A DNA stretch of 64,000 nucleotides from Drechmeria coniospora (Eukaryota > Ascomycota > Sordariomycetes > Hypocreales > Ophiocordycipitaceae): contig NC_054389.1 in the NCBI RefSeq assembly GCF_001625195.1, positions 4,646,520 through 4,710,519 on the forward strand, given 5' to 3'. The translations under genes were made by a program, and so were the position numbers. How positions within the stretch are numbered: position 1 is the first letter of the stretch; each line of letters starts with the position of its first letter. The notes beneath the pieces are model-generated. The model did no database searches. It was not told the DNA's origin and saw only the letters and a list, made by a program, of their open reading frames with translations. Below are positions 11,695 to 24,191 of this stretch, one piece after another.

Positions 11695-13401
11695 CGCCGC
11701 CGCCCTCCACTGTTGGCCGCTCGCATCTGCCTCGACGAGCATGGTGGGATTGGGTGTAGGACTTACAGTCGCACAAAAGAGTCGGGTAGATTCGTGTATC
11801 TTGTACTGACCGAGCTTTCTTTCCTCACATGCCAAGGGTCGGATAGATCCTTGGCCACAAGTTCTTTTCTTTTACGCAAGAGGCGTTGACACGTCCTCTT
11901 GTTCGCCTCACCACAGTGCTCTGTCCGAGTTATTCTTGGAGGCGGGCAGGGACGATGAGGTTCATGAAAATAGCGAAGCATGACCACAGAGCACCGTCTG
12001 GGACGACTGCTCCAGGCGTTGCCTAATACATTACCACTGTCTCACCTGGACAATGTCATTCACGTGGCGAATGGCGTAGGGTGGCGTGACCTTTGACCGC
12101 TCCATCGTGTTTTCCCACTCAAGTTTGTGGAAAAATTCAGATGGTGAAAGACAATGAATTCACAAACAAAAGCCCTGCGCTGTATTCAACCGACTTCATC
12201 GTGCCTGGTCCGTCCGCTAAACATGCTGCAAAGCTGGAGTGACTGCAGCTTAGTACCAGCGTTGAAGCAACTGGCCTTGTCCTCGTTTCAAGTTGACGTA
12301 GTTACCCACGTGGGGACCGAGTCCATGGCTTTCCAGCTTGAAGGCGCTTTGCATGCCAGCAAGATGCAAGTACACGTACTAGGTGCACTGAGTTCGCAAA
12401 CGGCGGAGCGTCATGGAAGGGTTGGACCACGCCCAAGTTGGATTCGGGGATACCCTCAATCACTATCTGCCCGCTCCGGGACCGGCCCGTGCCTTGTCAC
12501 ACCCCAGACTCTTAAGTTCCAAGTTGAGTACTCCGTACTGTGCGTATACTTTCCAGGTACGGTACGGACTATCGCCTAGACACCTATTTGCTACTGAACT
12601 TCAGTGCTGTAAAGCACTAGTACAAGTGCATGCACAGGTACAGCACGGTGTACTTACAGACGCACAAATGTCTCTGTGACCCACAGTGGTACAAACACAG
12701 TACGAAGTACGGAGTCCACCGTACGGAGAAAGTGTTCATGAACAATGTCGGCGTCGAACGCTCAAGGCGTCGTGTATTCGTGCGTCACATTGTATTGGTA
12801 AAATCGCTCCCGGGACTTCTCTCTCGATGAATTGTGTCCTTTTTACTACTGCTACTCATATATCAGGGAAATTGGGCAAATCAAGCTTGGACTTATCGCA
12901 GCTCTTATGACCAAGTGTTCAGTGCCTGGTTCACGACGTTGCGCGGAGGCCAGATGCTCTTGGCAAATCTTGACCCGCGCGACTCGCAAGTGTGCCAGCA
13001 GTAAGGGTGCCTGATCTTCATATGTTGGAGATTTCTCCTGAGGAAACGACTGTTCGGCTGGAAGCCAAGAGCGCCCCCATCGATGCCTGGGTCGGACCAA
13101 TGGATCTGCATCGGAACGAATGTTGCATTCTTCATAATGGGGGGTAGAGCTGGGAGAAAGAATATACGAAAATAGGTCTGGAAGGCACCCGCTGCATCAG
13201 TCCCGATGGAAAGCCTAGTCATGAATTGCAAGGAAAGGCCGAGGCTGCCGAAGGATGCGGCAGGAGGGCCTGTCGAGGTTCAGGGGTGCAGCACAGTCAA
13301 GAGATGACATGACGTGTGGCACGAGCGATCCTGGGTGGGTTACATACATGGCTGAAGAGTGTACTATACAGCAGCGTACGGGTTACATGTCCGTCGCGAG
13401 G
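11695..13401. other. Convergent intergenic region, unusually long
   Basis: No gene recognised in 1.7 kb between two convergent genes. A small GTAC/TACGGAGTA island lies at about 12360-12750 (near 12531, 12705 and 12721). The rest is unremarkable. Confidence 0.5.
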
Positions 13402-14797
13402 CTACGCCCGCTGCGTCATCCTCTTCTGGCTCCTGCGCCGGTCCTTTTCCATCTCCCTCTCGAGAAACTTCTTCTGCGCCTTGGCGTCGAGGCCCTTGAG
13501 AGCCGCCTCGCGCTTCAACTTTCGCTCCTTCTCCTTCTCGGACGCGCGCTCCTCGTTGCGCTCTTCCTCCAGAGCCTTCTTGATCTGTGCAATCATGGCC
13601 TCGCGCGTGGCCCGCACCTTCTTCAACGCCTCGGGCCGGAACTGGGCAGACTGGACAAGAAAGTCCGGGAGGCGAAGGAAGTAAGAGAAGAGGGTGACGA
13701 GGGCCTCGTAGTTGCCGTCCGAGGGCAGGCGGTACTTAAGGAACAGGCGCTTGCGCGGGGCGGTGTCTTCGAGCGACCGGGGCCGGTCCGTCGGCTGGTC
13801 GGTGATGATGAGGTAATCGAAGACGTCTCCGGCGGCCGCGACGGCAGCCGTGAGCTCGGCGGTGAGCAGCGCGTCGGTGATCTCGGCGCTCTCGCTCATC
13901 ACGCTCAGCCAGTTCGGCAGCTTGGGGTGGTCCTTGGTCGAGGTGAGGGAGACGTCGTAGCGGTCCTCGCGCAGCTTCCGCATCGCGTCCTTGTTGACGA
14001 TGGCCCAGACGAAACCCTCGTAGGTGCTCTTGGTCTCCTTGCGAATCTCGGCCGCCCCGGGCACCGGCGGCACGGTCAGGTTCTCCTTGCCGTCAAAGGG
14101 GTACAGGGTGGCCTCGACGGCGTCGGTGGGCGAGTCGAACATGTCGGAGAAGAAGGAGATGAGGGTCTCGATCGAGTTCATGATGGGGTTGAAGCGCTTC
14201 TTCAGCGTGAGCTTGACGTCCATGAAGGCCGTGTTCTGGCGGCCGGAGGCGTAGGTGGCAAACTCGAAGAGCGACTGCTCCTTGAGCAAGCCGTCGCCGT
14301 CGACGTTCACGTCGAGGTCCATGGTGGGCGCGTTGCCGAAGCCGACAAGGGCGAACTCGTTCCGGAGAACGGATGCGTGAGCTCGGATCCAAGCTTTGGC
14401 CTTGGAACGGTTGACGCGGGCGCCGAGGATGTGGAAGAGGAAGATCAAGGAGGCGGCGGCGAGGATGAGGCCCTCGATCTTGAACTCGGACAGGGAGTGG
14501 CGCTCGTGGACATTGTACCACTTCGTGTAGGGCACGCCCGAGACCGCGGGGGTCGCAGCCGCGCCGGCGACCGTGGCCGCATCCGGGACAGACTCTGGGA
14601 TCGGATCGGAAGCGCCGGCAAAGTCGGCAAAGTCTGTGCGGCAGGGAGGAAAGACGCTCGTCAGGAGAAGGTCCCTTTCATGAGGGCGACGGATGGATGG
14701 AAGGGAACATGGGCTCACCTGAATCGGAATTTTCGATCACACGCGCTTGGTCCTGCCGGCCACCGCCGCCGAATAATTTCTTGAAAATGTCGGCCAT
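13402..14797 (-). CDS. CCDC47-like ER membrane protein (DUF1682 family)
   Basis: Two exons on the minus strand, 14797-14719 and 14633-13402, give 436 aa. A short N-terminus (MADIFKKLFGGGG) leads through an acidic stretch to one membrane segment (residues about 79-98, IEGLILAAASLIFLFHILGA), then a globular DUF1682 region with the recognisable segments NEFALVGFG, FKFY-like FMDVKLTLKKRFNP and a highly charged C-terminal helix (about 370-430, EEERNEERASEKEKERKLKRE). Animal CCDC47 (calumin) is part of the PAT complex that helps multipass proteins fold at the ER translocon. The fungal members are mostly uncharacterised. The exon junction gives SDSDFADF. A 509-aa frame on the opposite strand is a GC shadow. 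Confidence 0.88.
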
Positions 14798-15787
14798 GGC
14801 TGCGCAGGGGTGATCGATGAGAAGGGACGGAGGGGAGACGTGGCGATGGAGTCGCCAGGCTCTGGTCGATGCCAAAGTTGGGGAGCAGGAAAGTTGGAGG
14901 TTGTGGAGATTTTTGGGGGCAAGTACACCTACACCTAATGTACGAAGTACTGTAAGTAATAATACTTTTGTACTTTTGTACTTACGATACGGAGTACTCC
15001 GTGCAGCTTGTGTGATACGGTAATTTACCTCGGTCATCACCCAACCATAGGTACATAGCTAGGTGGGTCAAGCTCAACCACTACGGAGTACAGTAGATGT
15101 ACAAGTACTAACTATTACAAGTATTACTTGAACTTGCACTGACGTACGGAGTAATTACGGAGTACAGCTGCTGAACCTGCTAGTCCACGTACTAAACTAT
15201 ACTGGGCTTACAGCACTCCGTCTGCACAGTAAGCGCCTGCCATTTCGCTGCACCTCATGAAAAACGACTTACCCTACATCAGCGGATGACTGACACAAGA
15301 AGTTGCAACGGCAACACGACAGTCGCGCATCTGTTGGATTGGACAATTATGTTCATTTATATTTATGGGAGAACTCCATTGAGCCTGGGATGATTTGCTT
15401 GACATACTAGGCTGTCCGTGGGAAATGATTTATCATGATGGCACTGTCACGTTTATGCGTGGAGCTAGACCGCCGAATGAAGCAGAGGGAAGGGGAAGGT
15501 GAATATCCTGTTTCGACTGGAGACACCGAAACAACCCCGAATAAAGCGTCAAGTCGGAGAACGAGCAACAACACGGAAATGCTCTAAACCGGCGTGAGGG
15601 GCATTATTACCGCGTGCATGAACGCAGAAGGTGGTGACGTACGCATGTTATAGGAGTCACCGTTGCCTGGCCAACCATCGTCTTGCTTCTTGCCCGCAAC
15701 CAAGATGGTTCAGGAGTGAGGAATACATGTAGGTATCGCAGTCCGACAGGTCGCGACATCGATGACCACACCCGAAATGAATACAAA
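14798..15787. other. Divergent promoter region CCDC47-like / haspin-like
   Basis: No gene. A GTAC island fills about 14930-15200 and contains the 14-bp perfect palindrome ACGGAGTACTCCGT at 14989-15002 and single motifs near 15081, 15142 and 15155. Both genes read away from it. Confidence 0.55.
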
Positions 15788-17450
15788 ATGCCACGCACAA
15801 TCGCGACGCGCAATTATGGAAAATCATCCAAGAGGACCAAGGCCGAGAGGTTGTTCGCACAGCTGCCCCAGAGCCCCATACGGACGGCGACGGCTGCGAG
15901 CTCGACGATGGACGATGACCCGGTAAAGTGCATCACGCAGCAGCTCGCGACAATCCGCATCGAGGAGAAGACGGAGGAGAGGGATGGCGTACGAAAGTCG
16001 CCTCGGAAAAAGGCCAAAGCGGCGCCTCTCGTTGTGGATGACAGGAACATCGCGAGCGGCAAGTGGGAAGAGGCCAAAGGGGATTTCATTCGTCGTCGCA
16101 GTGTTGACGCCATCCCGAACCCACCCCCCCTGGACGAGCCCACGATCGAATCACACAGAAGCACACCGATAAGGACACTCTCTTGGGACGACGTATGCCC
16201 GCCCGGCGACCGGATCGTTAAGATTGCCGAGGCGTCATACGCCGAAGTCTACCGCGTCACCAACGAGCGCGGCACGAGCATCATCAAAGTCATTCGGCTG
16301 GAGTCGCCAATAAAACCAAAGACAAAGGCGCAGATCAAGTCCGGCCTCGTGGACGAGGAGCCCCATGCCGAGGACGGGCTGAACGGCGAGCTGCAAATAT
16401 CGGAGTGGCTGGCCGACATACCCGGATTCGTCGTCTACAAGGAAAAGTACGTGGTCCAAGGCAAGACGAGCAGACAGCTGCTCGAGACCCACCAGGCCTT
16501 CCAGAAGAGGATGAAACGCCAGGACCCAGGCCGGGCTCAGTTCTACCCGTCCCCGAGCCGCTATCTGGACGAGACAAAGTTTCTCGTCGTCGAGCTCGGC
16601 GATGCAGGCGTCGCGCTGGAGGACTGGCCGTTGACGGACGAGACGGAGCTCTGGGACATCTTCCTGCTCGAGGCCGTCGCCCTGGCGAGAGCGGAAGAGA
16701 TGGCCATGTTCGAGGTAGGAGGCCAGTGCCGTCCCGTCAGGCAAGAGACGCTGACGAGAACAGCACCGAGATCTGCACGAAGGAAACCTCTGCGTCAAGC
16801 GGGTAGGTCCGAGGAGAGAGGCGGGCTGGGAGGCGGACGGGGGGACCGCCGGGTTCTTTGGCTACTCGGGCCTTGACATCACCATCCTGGACTATGGCCT
16901 GTCGCGGGCCGAAGACGTATCCGTCGACGACGCGACGCCCGTGGCCCTTGACCTCGAACGAGACCTCGGCCTCTTCACGAGCACGCACGCATCCCAGTGC
17001 AACGTCTACCGTCAGATGCGTTCCTTCCTTCTACGCGCCGACCGTAGGTGCATCCCGCCCGAGGGACACAAGACGCCGTACGCGAGGGGCGTCGACGGAC
17101 CGATATCGTGGGATGCGTACGCGCCCTACACGAACGTCCTATGGCTCGCATACCTCTTTGCCTACCTCGTCGACAACTTCCAGGGCGGCAGGAAGCAGCT
17201 CGCACGTTTCCGGAGGAAGACGAGCGAGATGTGGAGCTACCTCGACCCGGAGGCCGACGACGACGTGCCCTGCTTCGGCTCCGCGGCAGACGTCGTGTGC
17301 TTCGCCGTCGAGTCTGGCTGGCTTCGGCAGGAGCAGCTGCTCGGGGTCGGCTCGTCGATGCTCGATAGGGAGGACAGCATCATTGTGTCGAGGGAGGAGG
17401 GAGACGGTCGCGTGTCGCTGAGGCGATCGTCGAGGAAAAGAGAAGAATAG
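15788..17450 (+). CDS. Haspin-like serine/threonine kinase
   Basis: Two exons, 15788-16714 and 16764-17450, give 537 aa. The N-terminal 130 residues are basic and low-complexity. The kinase part shows a divergent nucleotide loop (KIAEASYAEVYRV), an IIKVIRL lysine strand, the catalytic HRDLHEGN at 310-317, and ILDYGLSR, the haspin-type replacement of DFG by DYx/DYG. The C-terminal part (FAYLVDNF onward) matches the haspin DUF3635 region. Haspin phosphorylates histone H3 at Thr3 and guides the chromosomal passenger complex in mitosis. A GTAGGT after LCVKR could be read as a second donor, but the frame stays open through GYSGLDITILDYG, so I treat it as coding. The start at 15788 is preceded by no other convincing ATG. 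Confidence 0.88.
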
Positions 17451-18535
17451 AGAATTCGGGCTCGCCACGCGGATGACGAGCGTCGAGGGAGCGTGGGCGA
17501 TGGGATTGCATGAGCGCGACGAATTGTCTGGGAGGACGGAGAGCATGTTCACAGCACTGGCGTTTTCTCCACGATACCATTGACCGATTTTTTGGGATAG
17601 GTCTGCCGTACATACATACATAGGTTGCGAGGTTGAGGGTCGATCAAGTCATCGAGACGAGCATAGTTCACTCGGCCAATGCATGAAGTGGGTGGCGGTT
17701 GGAGCTGCATGGTGGAGGTGGAAGTGAAATGGGAGGTGAGGATGGAAGTTGACGATGCATGTCTCGTGCAAATCTTGCCGCAAAGGACGGTGACGTCTGC
17801 TGATGATTGAATCATGCGTGTTGCGATGCTGGAATGAGGATGGACACGCGTATGGCGGACGCAGAGGACAGAGGTGTTGGGGATAGATGATAGATGGTTA
17901 CTCGATCGCCCATACACTCGTAGCGAAATCCAAAGTATCCACTAACAGGCCTCCGTGTCCGCGTTCCACCAATCGGCCCTGACGACCTTCTCGGCATCGG
18001 CCCACCTGTTCCCCCAACTCTCTACAGCGTAAGCCGAGGCTAAAGCAGTCAACTAAACAAGACTTATTGGCTCAGAGGAGGAGGTGGCAGCGGTAATGAA
18101 GCCACTATTGCTGCTCGCCGCCCAGCGCCGAAATTCGGCTCCGCGCAGCCTAAACCGTCCCCGTCCCACTGGAATGTAGCGTGTTGACTCCCAAACCACA
18201 TGTCATGAGCCGAACGTGACCGACCCTCCTCCATCCTCTCCCTACCGACTGTGCACGCGAGGCGGCTGTCTTCTTCCCTGTGCCCTTTCGCTTCTTTTAC
18301 TCAACCTTGCCCCCCCCCTCCCGTCCCCTTGGCTCGTTCCCCTTTTGCTTGAATTATCTCATTCATTCCATTGCCGCTACCATCGTCTCCGTCCCATTCC
18401 GTCCCTGGCACCGTTCTTCGCCTTCTCGTCTTTCGGCCTCGCCTACGTCGGCGCAAAGACTCCATCGACATACCACCCGCCAAGAACTCGCGAGCATCGT
18501 ACGAGTAGCTCGTTCATGACGGCACAGGAGCGGCC
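17451..18535. other. Intergenic, tandem genes
   Basis: No gene or GTAC island. The last 300 nt before 18536 are strongly C/T-rich, as in a fungal promoter and 5' leader. Confidence 0.5.
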
Positions 18536-19972
18536 ATGTCGTCCTTGAACGGCTCGTCCTTTGGCGGCCTCAGCCCGACCGTCACCTCGACGGCGACGGC
18601 CGAACCGTTCGCAAGCAACCTGCTCTCGTCCTCCATCTCCTCCCTGTCCTCGTCTACCACCGCCGCCCGCCATACGTCTCACACATCCAAGACATACCGT
18701 CAGGCCTCGACCCTCTTTCTGACGCGTCGCCTGCCCGAAGCGCTGACCACGCTGGCGCCGCTCATCACCCCGCTCGCCGACGGGGAGCCCGCGCCCGTCG
18801 CCGGCGCCTCGCGCACCACCCGCATCAAGGTGTGGAGCCTGTACCTGACCATTCTCAATGCCATTCTCGAGCTGGAAGCCGAAGAGGGCAAGGATGCCTT
18901 TGGCCATCAGGAATGGAGGGCCCTCTGCAGCATGGTCCGCGACGGCACCATCTGGGAAGACGTCGTCCGGAACGGCTACCACGGTGTCGAGGGAGACGTC
19001 GACTCTGACGTCGTCATCAACCTGTACGTTCTCGCTCCCTCGAACCCCCTTGAATCTTGATCGATCGATCCGTTGCTGACTTTGGGAAGCGCAACCCTTC
19101 TCCTCGCACATGCGCGCGACCAAACGTTGAACCAGCGCAAGCTGGAGACCTACCTCGCCTCCTCCAACGCGCCCAACCTCGACCTGGCCGGCAAGCTTGC
19201 TGGCTCGCCGGCCCCCGGCGGCCGCATGGGCCAGCGCTACAGGTCCCCAGCCCCAGGCACGAGCGGCGCAAACACGCCGCGGGACCTCAACGCGAGGGTC
19301 AAGATACTCGAGCTCTACACCCTCCACGTGCTGCTGCGGAACAACGAGTGGGAGTACGCGCGCGAGTTCATCAGCCTCAGCTCCGTCCTCGACGACGAGC
19401 GCAGGGAAGCCTTCCTGCAGGCGCTGCAGAGCTTGCAGGACGAGCAGCGGGAGCAGGAGCGGCTGGCCCAGGAGGAGCGCGAGCGGCAGGAGAGCCAGCT
19501 GCGGAGGGAGCTCGAAGCGGCGAGGCGGCAGAGGGCCGAGAATGAAGAGAGGGACAGGAAACGGCTCGAAGAGGAGCGGGTGAGACGGGAAGGGAGCGAA
19601 GTCGACTATGGTATCGAACAGACGCCCAGCTTCGCGGCAACAGCCAACGGAGATACGCCCCGGCACAACAAGTTGCAACCGCGGCCAGCGAGAACGTCAT
19701 TGTCTCGACCTAACGGCAATGCTGCCGCGCCGCAGACTTTTACCGCAAAGGCAAGCGTGATTCTCTCACGGCTGCGCAACCTCATCGACGAACTCGCCGC
19801 CTCTCTGAATGGCAACCCGGCCCTCGTGATGAGGCTGCTGGCCTTTATCATCGGACTTGTCCTTTTATTTGGCCACCGGGGCATCAGGCAGCGGGTGCAA
19901 CGGATGCTGGCCGCGTCGTGGAACAAGGTGAAGGCCACGGCAGGCATGGGCACCAAGGTCAGCTACATCTAA
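18536..19972 (+). CDS. Tail-anchored peroxin, PEX26-like
   Basis: Two exons, 18536-19023 and 19090-19972, give 456 aa. The N-terminal half is helical, with a TPR-like feel and conserved-looking segments [37 protein letters not shown] and, across the intron, [17 protein letters not shown] long Glu/Arg/Gln coiled coil covers about residues 280-340. One hydrophobic segment near the end (about 415-432, [20 protein letters not shown]) followed by basic residues is a typical tail anchor. In Fusarium and related fungi the protein of this layout is called PEX26. It anchors the Pex1-Pex6 AAA complex to peroxisomes. The assignment rests on remembered family features. A generic tail-anchored protein cannot be excluded. 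Confidence 0.7.
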
Positions 19973-20459
19973 GTCATTTGGATCACATCATCCAACATCA
20001 CACGCGCCGTACCCCGAAACCTACGGCAACCTACCATGACGTGTCATGGAATCTCACGGCATGGGGGCATCGCATCGCTGAACTGTATACTATTTCATTG
20101 AATTTTGCCAAGCAACATGAGCCGTTTGAACTTGGCGGATGAAGAAGTGCTGGGAGGGACTGAGACCGGTGTTGGCATCAAGCTGGACATGTATTCGGAC
20201 TAGGATAAATACCCCGAACAAATTCTGCAAAATGCAACCTGAACCTCGGATAAGTTTTGGTCTTTCGACCGGGAAGCTGATATTACTTCATCGACAATGA
20301 CCCTCACCAAAACTCCGAGAGCGCCGAGCCCGAATTTTAGAAAACGCCATCTACCATGTAAAAAGAAACTCCTTCTCAATGCACAAATGTGTAGGCCAAA
20401 CCCCGGCCAGGCCGTTGCTAGTAGTTTGTCGTCCGATTCGTCTTTTTTTGATAGAATAG
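19973..20459. other. Convergent intergenic region
   Basis: No gene and no TACGGAGTA motifs. AT-richer than its neighbours. It should contain the 3' ends of the peroxin and PHF5A transcripts. Confidence 0.5.
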
Positions 20460-20977
20460 CTAAAGGTGAACGTTTAGCATCTGCTCTGATGACGGCACCC
20501 AAGAACCAAACAACGCGATAGAATAACATACAGGGATGCCCATCCCTGAAAGCATCACAAGGCAACAGCGGCATCGCAGGTGACGAGGGGAGGTGGGGGG
20601 GACAGGGGCAGAACCTACATCCGTTCTTGAGCTTCCGAGGTTGATAATCTTCGGACAGCCATCGCGGTCCTTTTCGAGGCGAGTACACTCGAAGCAGTAG
20701 AAGGCGTCTGATATTCCCTCACCGCCGCAGACGACGCACTTGTTCTGGTAGTTGCCGAAGCTGCACTCGTCGCAGATGCGGACGAGCGTCGTCGGGCGGA
20801 CGTACGAGTCGCAAACTGGGCACTTGCCGTCGCACTTGTCGCAGAGGCGGCCGAGGGCGATGCCGGGCTGCTTGCGGCACATGACGAGGTCGCTGCGGGC
20901 GGCGTAAGCATGCGAACGAAGGGTCCATCGCACATCGAGACGGGGGGGGGAGGAACTCACGGGTGGTGACGAGACAT
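20460..20977 (-). CDS. RDS3: SF3b subunit PHF5A/Rds3, C-terminal end uncertain
   Basis: A 17-nt first exon (20977-20961, MSRHHP split codon) joins 20892 after a 68-nt intron. Residues 1-97 are the near-invariant PHF5A fold: [68 protein letters not shown], with all the paired CxxC knuckles of the zinc knot. PHF5A/Rds3 is a core of SF3b in the U2 snRNP and shapes the branch-point adenosine pocket. After SSRTD (20619) the family continues LFYxxKK, which is not found in frame. Reading on gives 39 unrelated residues to 20460. Splicing from the GTAGGT at 20618 to an acceptor before 20545 gives a different tail ending at 20474. The last exon is therefore unresolved. Confidence 0.9.
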
Positions 20978-21885
20978 GGTTGGCGAGGAGGCGAAGGCAA
21001 TAGACGGTACGAAGGTAGATATGTGACGGCCTCACTCTGGTATTTCTGTCCCGGCAATAGAAAGAAATGGGCAGCGGAAAGATGTTGCCGTTCAAGGATC
21101 GACCGGCGTTGCGTTGGAGAGGCGAGATGGAAGCTCCAGGCGATGCGTGAGGGCCTTGCAATTAGTAAAAAGCCGTCAGTACAGACAGTTTAGTAATGAA
21201 AGCCGCTAAGCTAAGAAGGCACCTACGCCACAGGGACACCGCCACATTCAGCAATTTCTACCCGAATAAGGGATAGTACCCGGAAATACGGAGCATTAAG
21301 TACATGTGCTTTGTAAGTACTGCGTGTAAATGGTATTATTGTCGTAGTATTGTCACGTATTCTTGTCACTCCTGTACGAATTAATAGTACAAGATATATG
21401 TACGGAGTACAGAGTGCAAAATATTGTGCTTGTAGATGTAATTGGATATAGAATAGTACTGTATCTGCATTCGAGGTATCGTGTCCGTTTAGTTGTACAA
21501 GTAATTACGGCTCAGAGCACGTGCAGGTACTAATTAGTACATGTACAGAACGCCTAATTGCTTAAGTACTTAAGTACTAGGTAAGTACGCGCCCGCGACA
21601 AGCAAGCTGCAGGTGGTGTTGACTTGCCCCACCACAGGAGCCCGCTTGCGGAGCACATACTGTACTTGCAGTTACACCTTCTTACATGCACACTGAACTT
21701 GTACAGTAGTTCGTAGGTGTACAACTACACCTCACTTAATCGTCCATACCATCATCTCAGCCGTTCACTTGACTCGAATTCTCCACATCCATTCATCATT
21801 CGCTCCGGCGTTCAACACGGCAAAGGTGCCGCCAACGTACTTAGCTTTTTGGTGCCATGATCCGCTAAGCGGCTCGATTCCTACC
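20978..21885. other. Divergent promoter region PHF5A / pinin-like
   Basis: No gene. A GTAC-rich, AT-richer island covers about 21280-21730, with motifs such as TGTACGGAGTAC at about 21399. Both flanking genes read outward. Confidence 0.55.
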
Positions 21886-22996
21886 ATGGACCATGAAAAC
21901 AGGTGGGTGCTGTGGCAAGCCCCGTTGTCCTCTCGCTCGACTTGCGCTGATAGCTTCGACTTAGCAAATCATCCTCCGAGGCCGCGCCCGACCAACCGTC
22001 CAGCCAGCTGGAGGCACAAAGCCCGATCGAAGAGGAGAAACGCAAGAGGAAGGGCTCACTATCCGATGACCGTGTGGACGATGATGACGAGAATAAAAGA
22101 CTCCGACGAGAGAATGACGACAGGAATTCCCCACCCCAACGCCGGTCACAATCTCCTCCCCGCCAACCGCGAGATGCTCCTCCTCACAGTTCGGAGCATG
22201 AGCCGAGGCCATCAGTAACGCAGGAGGATAAAAAGCGTGGCAGGCGTTTGTTTGGAAGCATGCTCACAACCATCAGTCAAACGGGAAGCACCTCCCAGCA
22301 GAAGCGTCGGCGGGAGATTGAGCGACGACAGCAGGAAAAGATCCAGCAGCAGTCGGCCGAGGACAAAAAGTTTCGGGCGGCGAAGAAGGCCGAGTTGCAT
22401 ACGATTCGAATGGAGCAGCAGATATACTATGAGGAACAGGTGGTACGTTTCGGCACCCACCTTGTCCCGTCGGGCAGCACTGACGTCAAGACAGATGCGT
22501 AGCAGACACGCGAAGCAGCTCAAGATGTCGCAATTCCTGCGGACCAGGACAAGTCCTTCCATAGTGAGTGCATCGGCTTTTTCCTCGCCAGAATCGGCAG
22601 CCCCGGTGCTGATTGCCGCTGCAGTACTACCTCCCGTGGAAACTTGCGCGCAGCGAGGAAGACATCATCGAGGACCAGACCAGGGACACCAAGGCCTCCA
22701 TAGCCAGAGAGCTGGAAGATTTCAAGTGGAGAAAGGAGCAGCACCTCCAACGGTACGGAACGAAGCGGTCGCCGGAGATGAAACCGACGGAGTCGTCTCC
22801 CGCACGCGAGGCCGAGGCGGATGCTGGAGCGCTACCGCCACCGTCTCCGAAGCCACCGTCTCCTGCCACAGCGCCTCAAGCCGAGCCCATGAAAAGCGAT
22901 CCGATGGAGGCGCATGACCCTCACCATGACGACGACCTTCATGATGACTCGGGTGATATTCTCGTCGAGGGAGAAGAGGACATGGTCATATACTGA
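21886..22996 (+). CDS. Pinin/SDK/MemA-domain nuclear protein
   Basis: Four exons, 21886-21902, 21965-22442, 22495-22563 and 22625-22996, give 311 aa. The first exon is only 17 nt (MDHEN plus two bases). The acceptor at 21964 yields MDHENSKSSSEAAPDQ. The middle part carries the pinin core: RRLFGSMLTTISQ (about 98-110), a basic coiled coil with QQKRRREIERRQQEK, the segment YYEEQVMRSRHAKQLKMSQFLRT rebuilt across an intron, and YYLPWKL. The C-terminal 80 residues are acidic and Pro-rich. Animal pinin is a splicing-speckle and exon-junction-associated protein that also occurs at desmosomes. Fungal members are nuclear and little studied. All junctions keep frame and restore conserved words. Confidence 0.87.
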
Positions 22997-24191
22997 TGCA
23001 AGTGGACAGGCTATTTTGCCATGTCCCCTTTCCACTACACTGCCATGCAAAATGTACCGGACTGTCGAGCTGCCTTGTTTTAGCGTGCAGGAAAGTCCAA
23101 GTATAGCTGGATGATGCATTGGGGATTGGAGGGATATCTCGTACAATTTTGCCCAAGTCGGAGAATATCTGTTGGCGTTGGCGGTTTAATTTTGCGTGCG
23201 CCATGTAGCAATAGAGAGCATCAATGATGAACATGCCGTTACTAGGTTCGTGAAGGAATCAGCAGTTCACAAGCTCCATTGCGGGCGTTCGCTTGCACAT
23301 CACTGGGGAGTGCTATCTGGTGCCCTCCTACTGCCCCCCTACTAGTAGGTAGAACTACGATAAATCGGTAGCATAGCGATACAGGGACCCAGTCTGGAAG
23401 CAGAGCATAGGTAGATACCTACTAGGTACCTGTATTAATACTTGAGTAACGAAGGTTGGTAAAAACTCGTAGCAGCAAGCGTGTAACAGACTACCGTGTA
23501 AGCATTACAGCACTGTCCCTGTAGGCATACGTACTGTAGGCGTAAGTACTGTAGGCGTAAGTACTGTAAGCTACCTTAGTACCTAGTAGGTACTCCGTAC
23601 TGTAGGTGTATTAATTACTGCATATTACTTATTGCTGAGCTGCTGTAAGCAAGTACAAGTAGGCCCTTGTTCTGGTCGGGACGAAACACCTCGGAGCCTG
23701 GTAATAGATAATAGGGGAAGCTGTGGACCCTCGTGGAAGCCTCGGTAATGTCACTCGTCATTCGTCCCGTCATCCACCTGATGGATCGATCTACCCCGCG
23801 GGTTGCCTGGTGCTAGGTAGGTACAGAGTAGATCAATAGCTCATTATTGAAACCTTCATCTGTTCATCATTCCCAATTCACCTTGCGCACCCAACTTCTA
23901 CCTCGATTTTTCTTCATCATAACGATTCGACCTCCTGAGCGTGCGCGTAGCGAACGGCAAGTACCGAGGGTGTCACTGGCCTCGCTACGTCCTGAGATAT
24001 TTACCATCACGGTAGGGAATTGATGGCATATACGAGTACGTGACACACGTGACACATGAATTGATCTCGCACCATCAAACAGTTGGTTGGGTCTAGCATA
24101 TTGAAGACAGAACCTTCAGTGCGGCGTGGCTCAGCACCGAAGACATCCCCGCTTGCACGCTTCCTAGCCGACCTCGGCTCCAGACGGCAGC
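22997..24191. other. Intergenic, GTAC island and short repeat
   Basis: No gene. A GTAC-rich island runs about 23380-23640 and includes three 15-bp tandem copies of GTAGGCGTAAGTACT (23521-23565). About 24030-24060, just before the epoxide hydrolase, there is a doubled GTGACACA with an embedded CACGTG E-box, which may be regulatory. Confidence 0.5.
23521..23565. repeat. 15-bp tandem triplicate
   Basis: Three copies of a GTAC-containing 15-mer (GTAGGCGTAAGTACT, the first with two changes). They lie within a GTAC island and may be a local expansion of the intergenic motif. Confidence 0.75.

Noticed and set aside
13255..14784. 509-aa open frame on the plus strand
   Set aside because: It is antisense to the CCDC47-like gene. 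Its residues are Leu/Arg/Gly-rich with no family resemblance, a usual result of GC-rich third positions.
16803..16850. A second intron in the haspin-like gene at GTAGGT
   Set aside because: The sequence after it stays in frame up to the ILDYGLSR motif, so splicing is not required.
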